64,000 nt of DNA from Streptomyces sp. HD (GCF_028369295.1 NZ_JAQMYP010000005.1:62001-126000); one strand, 5' to 3'; counted from the stretch's first letter, positions 53,141 through 62,368 are shown. Notes: generated by a model from the sequence alone, not told the origin. Program-made: numbers and translations.

Positions 53141-53227
53141 CATCCGATCAATGGGTCAACTGCTTTCACTTCGCGGTCCATTGACAGCCCCTGGGGCCAG
53201 CCCAATCATCAGACATCCGATGAATGG
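53141..53227. promoter_or_regulatory. Direct repeat CATCCGATSAATGGG upstream of GH20
   Basis: CATCCGATCAATGGG (53141-53155) and CATCCGATGAATGGG (53213-53227) differ by one base and are 72 bp apart in the leader of the GH20-GH29 operon. The second is within TCATCAGACATCCGATGA, a loose dyad like the ACATC-GATGT operators of GntR/FadR-type regulators. They probably bind the same regulator. Confidence 0.5.
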
Positions 53228-53236
53228 GGGTGCCTC

Positions 53237-55081
53237 ATGAGGAGACGCTTGAGAGCGTGCGGTGTCCTCGCGGCGCTGGCGCTGCTCTTCGCGGCGCCGC
53301 TGCCGGCGAGCGCGGAGGCGCGGCAGGAGGCGGCGCCGGTCACGGTGCCCGCCCTGACCGACTGGACACCCGCATCCGGCAGTTACACCTACCAGCGCTC
53401 CGCCCGCCTCGTGGCCGACAGCGCGACCGAACGGCGGGTCGCCGACACCCTCGCCGACGACCTCCGTGAGGCGGGGCACGGCACGGTCCCCGTGGTCCGA
53501 GGCGGCGCCCGCCCCGGTGACATCGTTATCGACGTCCAGCCCTCCCGGACCTCCCTCGGCGCGGAGGGCTACGAACTCCGCGCCGGCAGTCGGCTGTCGG
53601 TGACCGGGGCGACCGGGACCGGCGCCTTCTACGGCACCCGCACCCTCCTTCAGCTCCTCGCCCAGGGCGACCGCATCCCGGCCGGACGCTCGGTCGACGT
53701 CCCGCGCTTCAAGGAGCGGGGCGTCGGCGTCTGCGCCTGCTACATCCACGTCTCGATGCCCTGGCTGGAGAACCTGGTCCGCGAGATGGCGTACCAGAAG
53801 CTCAACCAGCTGCTCCTCGAACTGAAGGTGAGGAGCGACGCCCATCCCGAGGCCAACACCTGGGGCTACTACACCAAGGACGAGATCCGTCGCCTGGTCG
53901 CCCTCGGCGAGCGGTACCACGTCGAGATCATCCCCGAGATCAACTCCCCGGGCCACATGGACCCGTGGATCGAGAACCGCCCCGACCTCCAGCTGACCGA
54001 CTCCGACGGCAACAGGCAGCCCTCGCGTCTCGACATCACCCGGCCGGAGGCCTTCGCCTACTACACGAGCCTGATCGACGAGTACGCACAGGTGTTCACC
54101 TCGGCGTCCTGGCACATGGGAGCCGACGAGTACATGCTCGGCTCCGACTTCGCCAAGTACCCGCAGATCCTGAAGTACGCCCAGGACAAGTACGGCCCCG
54201 GCGCCACACCCCAGGACGCCTTCATCGACTTCGTCAACCGCGTCCACGCCCACGCGGCCGGCAAGGGCAAGAAGCTGCGCATCTGGAACGACGGACTCAC
54301 CGGCGCCAACACCGTCCCGGTCGCCGCCGGCACGACCGTCGAGCACTGGCTGAACGTGGCGACGAAACCGAGCCGACTGCGCGCCCAGGGCCACCCGTTG
54401 ATGAACGCCGCCTACGCGCTCTACCTGGTCCGCGGCGGCTTCCACAGCGACACCAAGGGCCTGTACGACCAGCGCTGGGACCCGCGCAGCTTCGAGGGGG
54501 AGACGCTGGCCTCCGCCGACGGCATCACCGGCGCGAAGATCAGCCTCTGGCCCGACAACGGCCGGGGCGAGACCGAGAACGAGGTCGCCGTCGCCCTGTG
54601 GCCCGCGCTGCGCCACATCGCCCAGGCCACCTGGGGTGATCCGCACCCCGACGCCATCTACGCCGGGTTCACCGCCCGGGGCGCGGCCGTCGGGCACGCG
54701 CCGGGGTGGCGGGACCTGGCCCGGGTGCCGGTGCCGGACGGGTCGTACACCTTGTCCGCGGGCACTCGGTCCTTCGACGCCGAGGTCGGGCGCACGGCCG
54801 ACGGTTATGTGACCGTGCGGACGGCTGAGGGCTGCATGGAGATCCGCGGCGGGAAGCTCACGCTCAACGTGCCGCTCCAGCCCGGCGTGGAGGCGGCCCC
54901 GCAGGCGTGCGACCCCGGCAGCACCCTCCAGCGCTGGCAGTTGGAGCCGGCCGCAGGTGGCTACCAGCTCGTCAACGCCATCACCCGTATGCCGCTGGGC
55001 GTCACGGACGACGGGCGGCTCGCACAGTACCCGCCGGACCAGCGCACCGCCGCCGTATGGCACCTGAGCAGCCGACCCTAG
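53237..55081 (+). CDS. Secreted beta-N-acetylhexosaminidase (GH20)
   Basis: 614 residues from ATG 53237. A signal peptide (LAALALLFAAPLPASA) is followed by the GH20b N-terminal alpha/beta domain (about 45-165) and a TIM barrel. The catalytic Asp297-Glu298 pair sits in HMGADEYM; the barrel entrance reads ERGVGVCACYIHVSMPWLEN. The C-terminal ~110 residues are a non-catalytic beta-rich tail with a ricin-like GSTLQRWQLEPAAGGYQLVN segment. It removes terminal GlcNAc/GalNAc from glycans outside the cell. It is 10 bp ahead of the fucosidase gene. Confidence 0.92.
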   Translation: MRRRLRACGVLAALALLFAAPLPASAEARQEAAPVTVPALTDWTPASGSYTYQRSARLVADSATERRVADTLADDLREAGHGTVPVVRGGARPGDIVIDVQPSRTSLGAEGYELRAGSRLSVTGATGTGAFYGTRTLLQLLAQGDRIPAGRSVDVPRFKERGVGVCACYIHVSMPWLENLVREMAYQKLNQLLLELKVRSDAHPEANTWGYYTKDEIRRLVALGERYHVEIIPEINSPGHMDPWIENRPDLQLTDSDGNRQPSRLDITRPEAFAYYTSLIDEYAQVFTSASWHMGADEYMLGSDFAKYPQILKYAQDKYGPGATPQDAFIDFVNRVHAHAAGKGKKLRIWNDGLTGANTVPVAAGTTVEHWLNVATKPSRLRAQGHPLMNAAYALYLVRGGFHSDTKGLYDQRWDPRSFEGETLASADGITGAKISLWPDNGRGETENEVAVALWPALRHIAQATWGDPHPDAIYAGFTARGAAVGHAPGWRDLARVPVPDGSYTLSAGTRSFDAEVGRTADGYVTVRTAEGCMEIRGGKLTLNVPLQPGVEAAPQACDPGSTLQRWQLEPAAGGYQLVNAITRMPLGVTDDGRLAQYPPDQRTAAVWHLSSRP

Positions 55082-55091
55082 GAGCCTTCCC

Positions 55092-56636
55092 ATGGCCGTT
55101 TCCCGACGCGTGTTCGTCGCGACAGCCGCCGCCCTCGCCGTGACCGGCGCGGCGAGACCCGCCCTGGCCGCACCCGCCGTCGAAGCGGAGGACCCCGGTT
55201 ACCGCATCCCCGTCGGCCCCGACGACACCGAGGCCGACCTGGTCCGCAAGGCCTCCCAAGTCCGTCCGACCGCACGGCAGATCGCCTGGCAGCGACTGGA
55301 GCGGACCGCGTTCCTGCACTTCGGCGTGAACACCTTCACGGGCCTGGAGTGGGGCACCGGCGACGAGGACCCGGACGTGTTCCGGCCGACCGGGCTCGAC
55401 ACCGACCAGTGGGCCCGTGCCCTGCGTGACGGCGGCTTCAGGCTGGCCATCCTCACGGTCAAGCACCACGACGGCTTCGTGCTCCACCAGACCCGCTACA
55501 CCGCCCACTCGGTGGCATCGAGCAGCTGGCGCGACGGCCGGGGCGACGTCCTGCGGTCCTTCGCCGACTCCATGCGCCGGTACGGCATCAAGGTCGGCGT
55601 CTACATCTCACCCGCCGACGAGAATCAGTACCTCCACGGCGTCTACGCCAACGGCAGCGCCCGCACCGACCGCACCATCCCCACACTCGTCGAGGGCGAC
55701 GACCGCACACCGCCCCGGTGCTACACCCTCCCGGCCACCGACTACGGCGCCCATATGCTCAACCAGCTCTACGAGGTCCTCACCGAGTACGGGCCGGTCG
55801 ACGAGGTGTGGTTCGACGGCGCCCAGGGACGTATCCCGCCGGACAAGGTGGAGAAGTACGACTGGGACAGCTGGTACACCCTGGTCCGGTCGCTCGCCCC
55901 CGACGCCGTGATCGCCGTGTCCGGACCCGATGTGCGCTGGGTCGGCAACGAGGGCGGGCTGGCGCGGGAGGACGAGTGGAGCGTCATACCGGTCCAGGAG
56001 AAGGACTACGGCCGCACCGACTACGCCCTCGCCTACGACGCGCCCGACATGGGCAGCCGTGCCGCACTGGTGAAGGCCCGGCCGGTGGCGGACCACCTCC
56101 AGTGGTGGCCGGCCGAGTGCGACGTGTCGATCCGGGACGGCTGGTTCTATCACGCCGACCAACAGCCCAAGGGCGTCGAGCAGTTGACGGACATCTACTT
56201 CCGGTCCGTGGGCCGCAACTCGGTGCTGCTGCTCAACATCCCGCCCGACACGGACGGGCTGCTTCCGGCCGCCGACGTGGCGCGGCTGCGGGAGTTCCGT
56301 GAGCGTGTGGACCGCGAGCTCCCGCAGGACCTTGCGCGCGGCGCCCGGACGACGACCTCGCCAGGCCGGGTCACCGTCGACCTCGGCGGGGAGCGGGAGG
56401 TGGACCGCATCCGGCTGGCGGAGGACATCCGGTACGGGCAGCAGGTGGAGAGCTTCGTCGTGGAGGCTCGGCGCGGCGGTGCGTGGACCGAGGTGGCCCG
56501 GGCCGCAACGGTCGGCGCGAGCCGGATCCTGTTGCTGGCGGCTCCGGTGCGGGCACGGCGGTGGCGGGTGCGGGTGACCGCTTCGCGTGCCGAGGCGCGG
56601 ATTGTGGAGTTCGGGTTGTACCGGTCGCGGGTCTGA
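55092..56636 (+). CDS. Secreted alpha-L-fucosidase (GH29)
   Basis: 514 residues from ATG 55092 with AGGAG upstream. A twin-arginine-type signal (SRRVFVATAAALAVTGAA) precedes the GH29 barrel. AFLHFGVNTFTGLEWG and LTVKHHDGF are family blocks, and the nucleophile is Asp242 in EVWFDGAQG. The C-terminal ~110 residues resemble an F5/8-type (CBM32-like) sandwich. It removes alpha-L-fucose, for example core or antennal fucose of N-glycans. It is co-transcribed with GH20, whose product acts on the same glycans. Confidence 0.93.
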   Translation: MAVSRRVFVATAAALAVTGAARPALAAPAVEAEDPGYRIPVGPDDTEADLVRKASQVRPTARQIAWQRLERTAFLHFGVNTFTGLEWGTGDEDPDVFRPTGLDTDQWARALRDGGFRLAILTVKHHDGFVLHQTRYTAHSVASSSWRDGRGDVLRSFADSMRRYGIKVGVYISPADENQYLHGVYANGSARTDRTIPTLVEGDDRTPPRCYTLPATDYGAHMLNQLYEVLTEYGPVDEVWFDGAQGRIPPDKVEKYDWDSWYTLVRSLAPDAVIAVSGPDVRWVGNEGGLAREDEWSVIPVQEKDYGRTDYALAYDAPDMGSRAALVKARPVADHLQWWPAECDVSIRDGWFYHADQQPKGVEQLTDIYFRSVGRNSVLLLNIPPDTDGLLPAADVARLREFRERVDRELPQDLARGARTTTSPGRVTVDLGGEREVDRIRLAEDIRYGQQVESFVVEARRGGAWTEVARAATVGASRILLLAAPVRARRWRVRVTASRAEARIVEFGLYRSRV

Positions 56637-56677
56637 CGGTCCCCGCGTCCGACGAGGCGCGGGTCCGACGGCGTGCG

Positions 56678-56755
56678 GAGGGGGCGGTCACCGGGGCTTC
56701 GACGGCCTGATGGCCGCCCTCCCGCGCCTTACTGCTGCCCGGCGACCGCCCCCTC
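56678..56755. terminator. Large convergent hairpin
   Basis: GAGGGGGCGGTCACCGG (56678-56694) pairs with 56739-56755 over 17 bp with one mismatch. The 44-nt loop itself contains a smaller inverted repeat. It lies between the fucosidase and the convergent DoxX gene. Confidence 0.6.
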
Positions 56756-56771
56756 GCTTCGGCGGGCCGCG

Positions 56772-57206
56772 TCAGTGCTGCCCGGTGCCGTGATAGCGCT
56801 GGGCGAGCCGGGCCATGGCGATCGCGCCGAGGAGCAGGCCGAAGTCGCGCAGCGCGATGTCGTAGTAGTCGGGAATCGTCAGCAGATTGACGATGATCCC
56901 GGCGAGCCAGCCGGCCACCAGCCAGCCGCCGAAGCGCGGTGCCACCGCGACGACCAGTCCGGCCACGATCTCGATGACGCCGACGACGTACATGGCGTCC
57001 TGCGCGCTGCCGGGGACGACGTCGTTGATCCACGGGGCGAGATAGCCCGGCCAGTCGACGAGCAGGTTGGCGAACTTGTCCAGCCCGAACAGGACCGGAG
57101 CGACGGCGAACCCCACACGCAGGATCCAGAAGGCCTGGTAGCCGGGGTCGGTGGCAATGGCCTGCCGTGCGGTGACGGGGGTGGAGGTTGCGGGTGCGGA
57201 CGACAT
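56772..57206 (-). CDS. DoxX-family membrane protein
   Basis: 144 residues from ATG 57206, AAGGAGGG upstream. Four hydrophobic helices with FWILRVGFAVAPVLFGLDKFANLL and the VGVIEIVAGLVVAVAPRFGGWLVAG stretch fit the DoxX/DoxD-like superfamily. Family members are linked to redox or oxidative-stress functions in the membrane. It is divergent from the Cys-rich regulator, and a dyad (57216-57247) lies between them, so that regulator probably controls it. Confidence 0.85.
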   Translation of the reverse strand: MSSAPATSTPVTARQAIATDPGYQAFWILRVGFAVAPVLFGLDKFANLLVDWPGYLAPWINDVVPGSAQDAMYVVGVIEIVAGLVVAVAPRFGGWLVAGWLAGIIVNLLTIPDYYDIALRDFGLLLGAIAMARLAQRYHGTGQH

Positions 57207-57215
57207 GACGCCCTC

Positions 57216-57247
57216 CTTCTATAAACAACTTCTCTTGTCGATAGAAG
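57216..57247. promoter_or_regulatory. CTTCTAT/ATAGAAG dyad between doxX and its regulator
   Basis: CTTCTAT (57216-57222) and ATAGAAG (57241-57247) are perfect inverted arms 18 bp apart. They overlap the leader of the DoxX gene and lie ~50 bp before the regulator. A binding site for that regulator is inferred. Confidence 0.55.
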
Positions 57248-57295
57248 CGCATCCCATCTCTTTAGTCAATGGCGATTGGTTTTACACTGGTGTTC

Positions 57296-57979
57296 GTGGA
57301 TCACTCGCAGCATTCGAAGGAAGCGCCCCGCGACGACCTCTCCGCCGTCGCCGCGCTGGACGAGCCGACGCGCCGCCGGCTGTACGAGCACGTGGCGCGC
57401 AGTACCGACCCCGTGGGCCGGGACGACGCCGCCCAGGCCCTGGGCCTGACGCGGCAGACCGCGGCGTTCCATCTGGACCGCCTGGCCGACGAGGGGCTGC
57501 TGGACGTCGTCTACGAGCGGCGCAGCGGGCGCACCGGACCGGGCGCCGGACGGCCCGCCAAGCTCTATCGGCGCTCGGAGCGTGAGGTCGGCGTCAGCGT
57601 GCCCGCGCGGCAGTACGAGATGGCCGGGCAGCTGCTCGCCGAGGCGGTGGAGGAGTCCGACAGCTCGGGCGAGCCGGTCCGCGCGGTGCTGTACCGCAAG
57701 GCGGCAGCGCTGGGTGAACGGCTGGGTGGTGAGGCCATGACCGGAGTGGTGGACATGCTGGAGCGGTACGGCTTCGAGCCGCGCCGCGAGGGGGAGACCG
57801 TCGTCCTCGGGAACTGTCCCTTCCACGTACTGGCACGCAAGCACGCCGAAACGGTGTGCGGAATGAACCTCCATCTGTTGCGCGGCGCGCTCGCCACCTC
57901 GGGCGACACCGCGTTCCGGGCACTCCTGGCGCCGGGGCCCGGCCGGTGCTGTGTGGTGCTGGAACCGGCCTCCTCCTGA
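57296..57979 (+). CDS. ArsR/COG2345-type regulator with C-terminal cysteines
   Basis: 227 residues from GTG 57296, 7 bp after a TACACT -10-like box, so possibly leaderless; ATG 57269 is an alternative. The N-terminal winged helix reads DEPTRRRLYEHVARS then DDAAQALGLTRQTAAFHLDRL. The C-terminus holds NCPFHVLARKHAETVCGMN and PGRCCVVLEP, i.e. C-x13-C and a later CC with adjacent His. This pattern is shared with COG2345 proteins, which include the Fe-S sensor SufR. A redox or Fe-S sensing role and control of the adjacent DoxX are inferred. Confidence 0.82.
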   Translation: MDHSQHSKEAPRDDLSAVAALDEPTRRRLYEHVARSTDPVGRDDAAQALGLTRQTAAFHLDRLADEGLLDVVYERRSGRTGPGAGRPAKLYRRSEREVGVSVPARQYEMAGQLLAEAVEESDSSGEPVRAVLYRKAAALGERLGGEAMTGVVDMLERYGFEPRREGETVVLGNCPFHVLARKHAETVCGMNLHLLRGALATSGDTAFRALLAPGPGRCCVVLEPASS

Positions 57980-57994
57980 GCCCGGGCAAGACGT

Positions 57995-59041
57995 CTACGG
58001 CGTGCGTGCGGCTCCCGTGCTCTCCCTGGGGATCAACCGCGGCACCGGCACCCGCACCGCCCGCGCCGACCCCCCGTCCAGCAGGGCCGTCAGTTCGCGT
58101 GCCGCCGTACGCCCGAACTCCACGCTGTCCCGGGACAGCGCCGACAGCCACGGCTTGACCATGCGGCACAGCGCCGAGTCCTCCCAGGACACCACCGAGA
58201 CGTCCGCCGGAACCGAGAAGCCGAGTCCGGCCGCGGCGGCGGCCCCGGCGACGGCCATCACGTCGTTGTCGTAGATCAGGGCCGTCGGGGGAGTGGGGCC
58301 CTCCAACACCCGGCGGGTCACCGCCGCGCCCTCGGCGTCGGAGTAGTCCGTGGTCACCGACGTCACCTCGGTCAGACCGCGCCGCCCCGCCTCGGCCCGC
58401 AGCGTGCGGACACGGCGCTCGGTGTGGGCGAGCCCCGGCAGACCGGCTATGTGCACGATCCGCCGGTGTCCGAGGGCGTACAGGCCGTCCACGACCGAGG
58501 CCATCGCGCCCGCGTCGTCGGCCCAGACGGTCGACAGGCCGGGGTGCCGTTCGTCGGGCGCGCCGCCGATCACCACGGCGGGCAGGCCGAGTTCGTCCAG
58601 GAGGTCGGGGCGGGGATCGTCGGTGCGCGGGTCGACCACCAGGACGCCGTCCACACGGTGCTCGGCCCACCAGCGCCGGTACACCGCGCACTCGTCGGCG
58701 ATGTCCTCCACCACCTGGAACAGCAGACCGAGATGGCGCTCCGCCAGCACCTCCTGGATGCCCGAGACGAGCTGCAGGAAGAACGAGTCCACGCCCAGCG
58801 TGTCGGCCGGACGCGCCAGCACGAAACCGACCGTCGCCGCGCCCTCCCCGGACAGCGCCCGGGCCGCCGTACTGGGCCGCCAGCCCAGCTCATCGGCGAC
58901 CCGCCGCACCCGCTCGCGGGTGTCCTCCGACACCCCGGGCCGGCCGTTCAGCGCGAAGGAGACCGCGCTCTGGGAGACCCCGGCGTGCCGCGCTATGTCC
59001 TTCATCGTCGGCCGACGGGCCGGTGACCGCTTGCCTGGCAT
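57995..59041 (-). CDS. LacI family transcriptional regulator
   Basis: 348 residues from ATG 59041 (MPGKRSPARRPTMKDIARHAG), with GGGGGG as ribosome site; ATG 59053 overlaps that site and is less likely. The LacI HTH reads TMKDIARHAGVSQSAVSFALNG with hinge RPSTAARALSG, then a periplasmic-binding-like sensor domain. It is divergent from the sugar ABC operon. The perfect palindrome CTAATGCGCATTAG lies between them, so it should repress both itself and the importer until the inducing sugar is present. Confidence 0.93.
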   Translation of the reverse strand: MPGKRSPARRPTMKDIARHAGVSQSAVSFALNGRPGVSEDTRERVRRVADELGWRPSTAARALSGEGAATVGFVLARPADTLGVDSFFLQLVSGIQEVLAERHLGLLFQVVEDIADECAVYRRWWAEHRVDGVLVVDPRTDDPRPDLLDELGLPAVVIGGAPDERHPGLSTVWADDAGAMASVVDGLYALGHRRIVHIAGLPGLAHTERRVRTLRAEAGRRGLTEVTSVTTDYSDAEGAAVTRRVLEGPTPPTALIYDNDVMAVAGAAAAAGLGFSVPADVSVVSWEDSALCRMVKPWLSALSRDSVEFGRTAARELTALLDGGSARAVRVPVPRLIPRESTGAARTP

Positions 59042-59083
59042 CGAGCCCCCCATTCCACCGGCACATTCCCTGAGCAGTATGCA

Positions 59084-59121
59084 CTAATGCGGTTCAGCTC
59101 GGTGATCCTAATGCGCATTAG
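59084..59121. promoter_or_regulatory. LacI-family operator pair
   Basis: CTAATGCGCATTAG (59108-59121) is a perfect 14-bp palindrome with the CG centre typical of LacI-family operators. A half-site, CTAATGCG (59084-59091), lies 24 bp (about two helical turns) upstream. Both are between the divergent LacI and solute-binding protein genes. Confidence 0.8.
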
Positions 59122-59224
59122 TCACTAAAGAAATTAGCTGCGCAAGAGCCATTGACGGGCCCCTGAAACGGCGTGCAGGGTCTGCCACGTCGACCAACCC
59201 GCCCGAAAAGGAGGCCGGTTCACG

Positions 59225-60517
59225 GTGCCCATATCCCGTAGAGCCCTCGCTGCCGTATTCGCTGTCTGTGTCGCGCTGCCGCTCAGCGCCTGCGGTTCGT
59301 CGGGGGGCGACAGCGGCACGGCCGACGCCTCCGGCAAGGTCGAGGGCGACATCACTTTCCAGACCTGGAATCTCCGCGCCAACTTCAAGGACTACTTCGA
59401 GGGCCTGATCGCCGACTTCGAGAAGAAGTACCCCGGCACCAAGGTGAAGTGGATCGACCAGCCCGCCGAGGGCTACGCCGACAAGATCAGCGCGGACGCG
59501 GCCGGCGGCACCCTGCCCGACGTCGTCAACGTCTCCCCGGACCTGGTCGCCCCGCTCGCCAAGGCGGGCCTCGCGCTCGACCTCGACAAGGCGGCCGGGA
59601 AGTACCGGAAGGAGTATCTGGAGGGCGCCTGGGCCAGCCACCGGATACCGGGCATGGAGGGCACGTACGCCTTCCCCTGGTACCTCAACACCGGCCCGCT
59701 CTTCTACAACAAGACCCTCTTCAAGGAGGCCGGCCTCGACTCCGAGCAGCCGCCGAAGACGTACGACGAGGTCTTCGACGCCGCCCTGACCATGGCGGAG
59801 AAGACCGACGGCAAGGTCGCCACCCTCGCCAACGTCCCCACCATCGAGGACTTCGGCCGCTACGGCGTCGAGCTGATGAACAAGGAGGGCACCGCCTTCT
59901 CCTTCAACGACGCCAAAGGAGTCGAACTCCTCACCAGGTACAAGGAGTTGTACGACGCCAAGGCCCTCGACCCACAGGCGCTGACCGCCACCCCCGAGTC
60001 GTCCGGCAAGAAGTTCCTCACCGGCGCCGTCGCCATGAATCCCGGCAGCGCGCTGGACCTCGGCAACTTCAAGAAGCAGGCGCCCGGCCTGTACAAGAAC
60101 ATCGGCATCACCGACCAGATCACCAGCACCGGCCACGTCAACATGTACGTGATGGGCGTGATGGTCAACGCGCAGACCAAGCGGACGCCCGCCGCGGTCG
60201 CCTTCGCGCACTACGTCACCGACGCCGAGCACCAGATGTCGTTCGCCAAGCAGGTCGCCATCTTCCCCAGCACCGCCGGATCGCTCGACGACCCGTACTT
60301 CACCAAGGAGGACGGCAGCGACGAGACCCGGGTGCGGATCGCCGCCGCCAAGTCGCTGAAGAACGCCGTCAACTACACGCCCGTGCTGTTCAGCGAGCAG
60401 ATGAAGACCGAGCTGCGCAACGAGGTCGCCAAGGCGTTGCAGGGCAAGGAGAGTCCGAAGGAGGCTCTTGACAACGCTGTCGAGGCCTGCAACCGGCTTC
60501 TCCAGCAGCAGGGATAG
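59225..60517 (+). CDS. Sugar ABC transporter substrate-binding lipoprotein
   Basis: 430 residues from GTG 59225, AAAGGAGG upstream. Lipoprotein signal with lipobox LPLSAC (Cys near residue 23), then a Gly/Ser linker and a cluster B sugar-binding fold (DITFQTWNLRANFKDYFEGL, GADIKW-type lobe, VNMYVMGVMVNAQTKRTPAA). It captures an oligosaccharide outside the membrane. It is first in the operon with two permeases; no ATPase gene is present, so a shared MsiK-type ATPase is expected, as in other Streptomyces sugar importers. The genes downstream suggest N-glycan oligosaccharides as the ligand. Confidence 0.92.
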   Translation: MPISRRALAAVFAVCVALPLSACGSSGGDSGTADASGKVEGDITFQTWNLRANFKDYFEGLIADFEKKYPGTKVKWIDQPAEGYADKISADAAGGTLPDVVNVSPDLVAPLAKAGLALDLDKAAGKYRKEYLEGAWASHRIPGMEGTYAFPWYLNTGPLFYNKTLFKEAGLDSEQPPKTYDEVFDAALTMAEKTDGKVATLANVPTIEDFGRYGVELMNKEGTAFSFNDAKGVELLTRYKELYDAKALDPQALTATPESSGKKFLTGAVAMNPGSALDLGNFKKQAPGLYKNIGITDQITSTGHVNMYVMGVMVNAQTKRTPAAVAFAHYVTDAEHQMSFAKQVAIFPSTAGSLDDPYFTKEDGSDETRVRIAAAKSLKNAVNYTPVLFSEQMKTELRNEVAKALQGKESPKEALDNAVEACNRLLQQQG

Positions 60518-60523
60518 CCCGCG

Positions 60524-61417
60524 ATGGCCGGCTCCACCGTCTCCCGGGTGCGGCGCCAACTGCCCACCAGCCCCTGGCTGTTCGCCGCCCCGGGCCTGCT
60601 GATCATCGGCGCCTTCATCCTGTACCCGTTCCTCTCCACGCTGGTCAACGCCTTCACCGACCGGCGCACCCTGATCCCGGGCGAGTTCGTGGGCCTGGCC
60701 AACTTCCGTGAGCTGCTCGGCGACGACATGTTCTGGATCGGGCTGCGCAACAGCACGCTGTACGTCGTCGGTGTCGTGCCCGCGCTGGTGATCCTGCCGC
60801 TGCTGCTCGCGCTGCTCGTGCAGAAGAACATCCCCGGCATCACCTTCTTCCGCTCCGCCTTCTACACCCCGGTCGTCGCCTCGATCGTGGTGGTCGGGCT
60901 GATCTGGGTGTGGCTGCTCGACGAGCGCGGCCTGGTGAACTCCCTGCTGGAGACGGTCGGCGTCGGCCGGGTCGGCTTCCTCAGCGACCAGTGGCTGCTT
61001 CTGCTGAGCGCCATGGCGGTGACGGTCTGGAAGGGCCTCGGCTACTACATGATCATTTATCTCGCCGCGCTCGCCAACGTGCCCCGCGAACTGCACGAGG
61101 CGGCGGCCGTGGACGGAGCGGGAGCGGTCCGCCGCTTCCTGACGGTCACCGTGCCCGCCGTCCGCTCCACCATGGTCCTGGTCGGGGCGCTGTCGTCGGT
61201 CGCCGCCTTCAAGGTGTTCTCCGAGGTGTACCTGATGGCCGGCCCGAGCGGCGGCCCGGCGGGCGAGGACACCACCCTCGTCATGCTCGTCCAGCGCACC
61301 GGCACCGGCCTGACCGGCCGCGTCGGCTATGCCTCGGCCATCTCGGTCGTCGTCTTCGTCGTCACCGTCGCCCTGATGCTGCTCGTGCTGCGCGCCGACC
61401 GGAGGGACGAGACATGA
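60524..61417 (+). CDS. Sugar ABC transporter permease (MalF type)
   Basis: 297 residues from ATG 60524, 6 bp after the binding-protein stop. Six membrane helices begin at PWLFAAPGLLIIGAFILYPF. The ATPase-coupling EAA loop reads ELHEAAAVDGAGAVRRFLTV. It partners with the next permease to form the channel. Its stop overlaps the next start (ATGA at 61414). Confidence 0.94.
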   Translation: MAGSTVSRVRRQLPTSPWLFAAPGLLIIGAFILYPFLSTLVNAFTDRRTLIPGEFVGLANFRELLGDDMFWIGLRNSTLYVVGVVPALVILPLLLALLVQKNIPGITFFRSAFYTPVVASIVVVGLIWVWLLDERGLVNSLLETVGVGRVGFLSDQWLLLLSAMAVTVWKGLGYYMIIYLAALANVPRELHEAAAVDGAGAVRRFLTVTVPAVRSTMVLVGALSSVAAFKVFSEVYLMAGPSGGPAGEDTTLVMLVQRTGTGLTGRVGYASAISVVVFVVTVALMLLVLRADRRDET

Positions 61418-62322
61418 GCGTCATGGAGAAGGCACGGCCCGCGGCCAAGGCGCCCGTCGCCGCGCGGGAGCCCCGCGTCACCGACGAGCACGGCCGACGC
61501 ATCCGAGTGTGGGAGCTCATCCTGCGCTACCTGCTGCTGCTCGCCGTCCTCGCCCTCACCGTCGGCCCCTTCATCTGGCAACTGTCGACCTCGCTCAAGG
61601 GCCCCACCGAGGACATCTTCGGCTCCCCGCCGAAGTTCCTGCCCAGCGATCCGACGCTGCACAACTACGAGCGGGTCGCCGACACCATCCCCGTCTGGGA
61701 CTACGCCCTCAACTCGCTGAAGGTCGCCACCGCCAACGTCGTCACCAACTGCGTAGGCTCGGCACTCGCGGGCTACGCCCTCGCCCGGCTCCGCTACCGG
61801 GGCCGCCGGGCGGCCACCCTCGCCTTCATCCTGGCGATGCTCGTGCCCGTGGAGGGCATCATCATCGCCCAGTTCACGACCATGCGGGAGCTCGGGCTCA
61901 ACAACACGCTCGTCGGCGTCGTGCTGCCCGGCTGCATCGGCGCCATGAACGTCCTGCTGATGCGCAACGCCTTCCTGAACCTGCCGTACGAGATCGAGGA
62001 GGCGGCCTATGTCGACGGCGCCAACGTCTGGCAGCGGTTCCTGCGCATCGCGCTGCCGTCCGTGAAGGGGACCCTCGCCGTCGTCGCGATCTTCGCCTTC
62101 ATGGGGGCCTGGGACGACTTCCTGTGGCCGCTGATCGTGCTGAGCGACCCGTCCAAGTTCACGCTGACCATCGGCCTCAACTATCTGCACGGCACCTTCG
62201 CCAATGACGAACGCCTGGTCGCTGCCGGCACGATCATCGCCGTGGCGCCGCTGATCGCCCTCTTCGCCTGTCTCCAGCGGTACTTCTTCCGCGGCGTCGG
62301 CGAGGGCGCCGTCAAGGGCTGA
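61414..62322 (+). CDS. Carbohydrate ABC transporter permease (MalG type)
   Basis: 302 residues from ATG 61414, overlapping the previous stop by 4 bp. After a ~35-residue cytoplasmic N-terminus there are six helices, with the EAA loop as EIEEAAYVDGANVWQRFLRI and the terminal GLNYLHGTFANDERLVAAG characteristic of MalG-like sugar permeases. It completes the membrane part of the importer. Confidence 0.94.
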   Translation: MSVMEKARPAAKAPVAAREPRVTDEHGRRIRVWELILRYLLLLAVLALTVGPFIWQLSTSLKGPTEDIFGSPPKFLPSDPTLHNYERVADTIPVWDYALNSLKVATANVVTNCVGSALAGYALARLRYRGRRAATLAFILAMLVPVEGIIIAQFTTMRELGLNNTLVGVVLPGCIGAMNVLLMRNAFLNLPYEIEEAAYVDGANVWQRFLRIALPSVKGTLAVVAIFAFMGAWDDFLWPLIVLSDPSKFTLTIGLNYLHGTFANDERLVAAGTIIAVAPLIALFACLQRYFFRGVGEGAVKG

Positions 62323-62368
62323 CCGCTCGTCAAGGGCCGGACCCCGTACCTCCGTCACAAGGACACGC

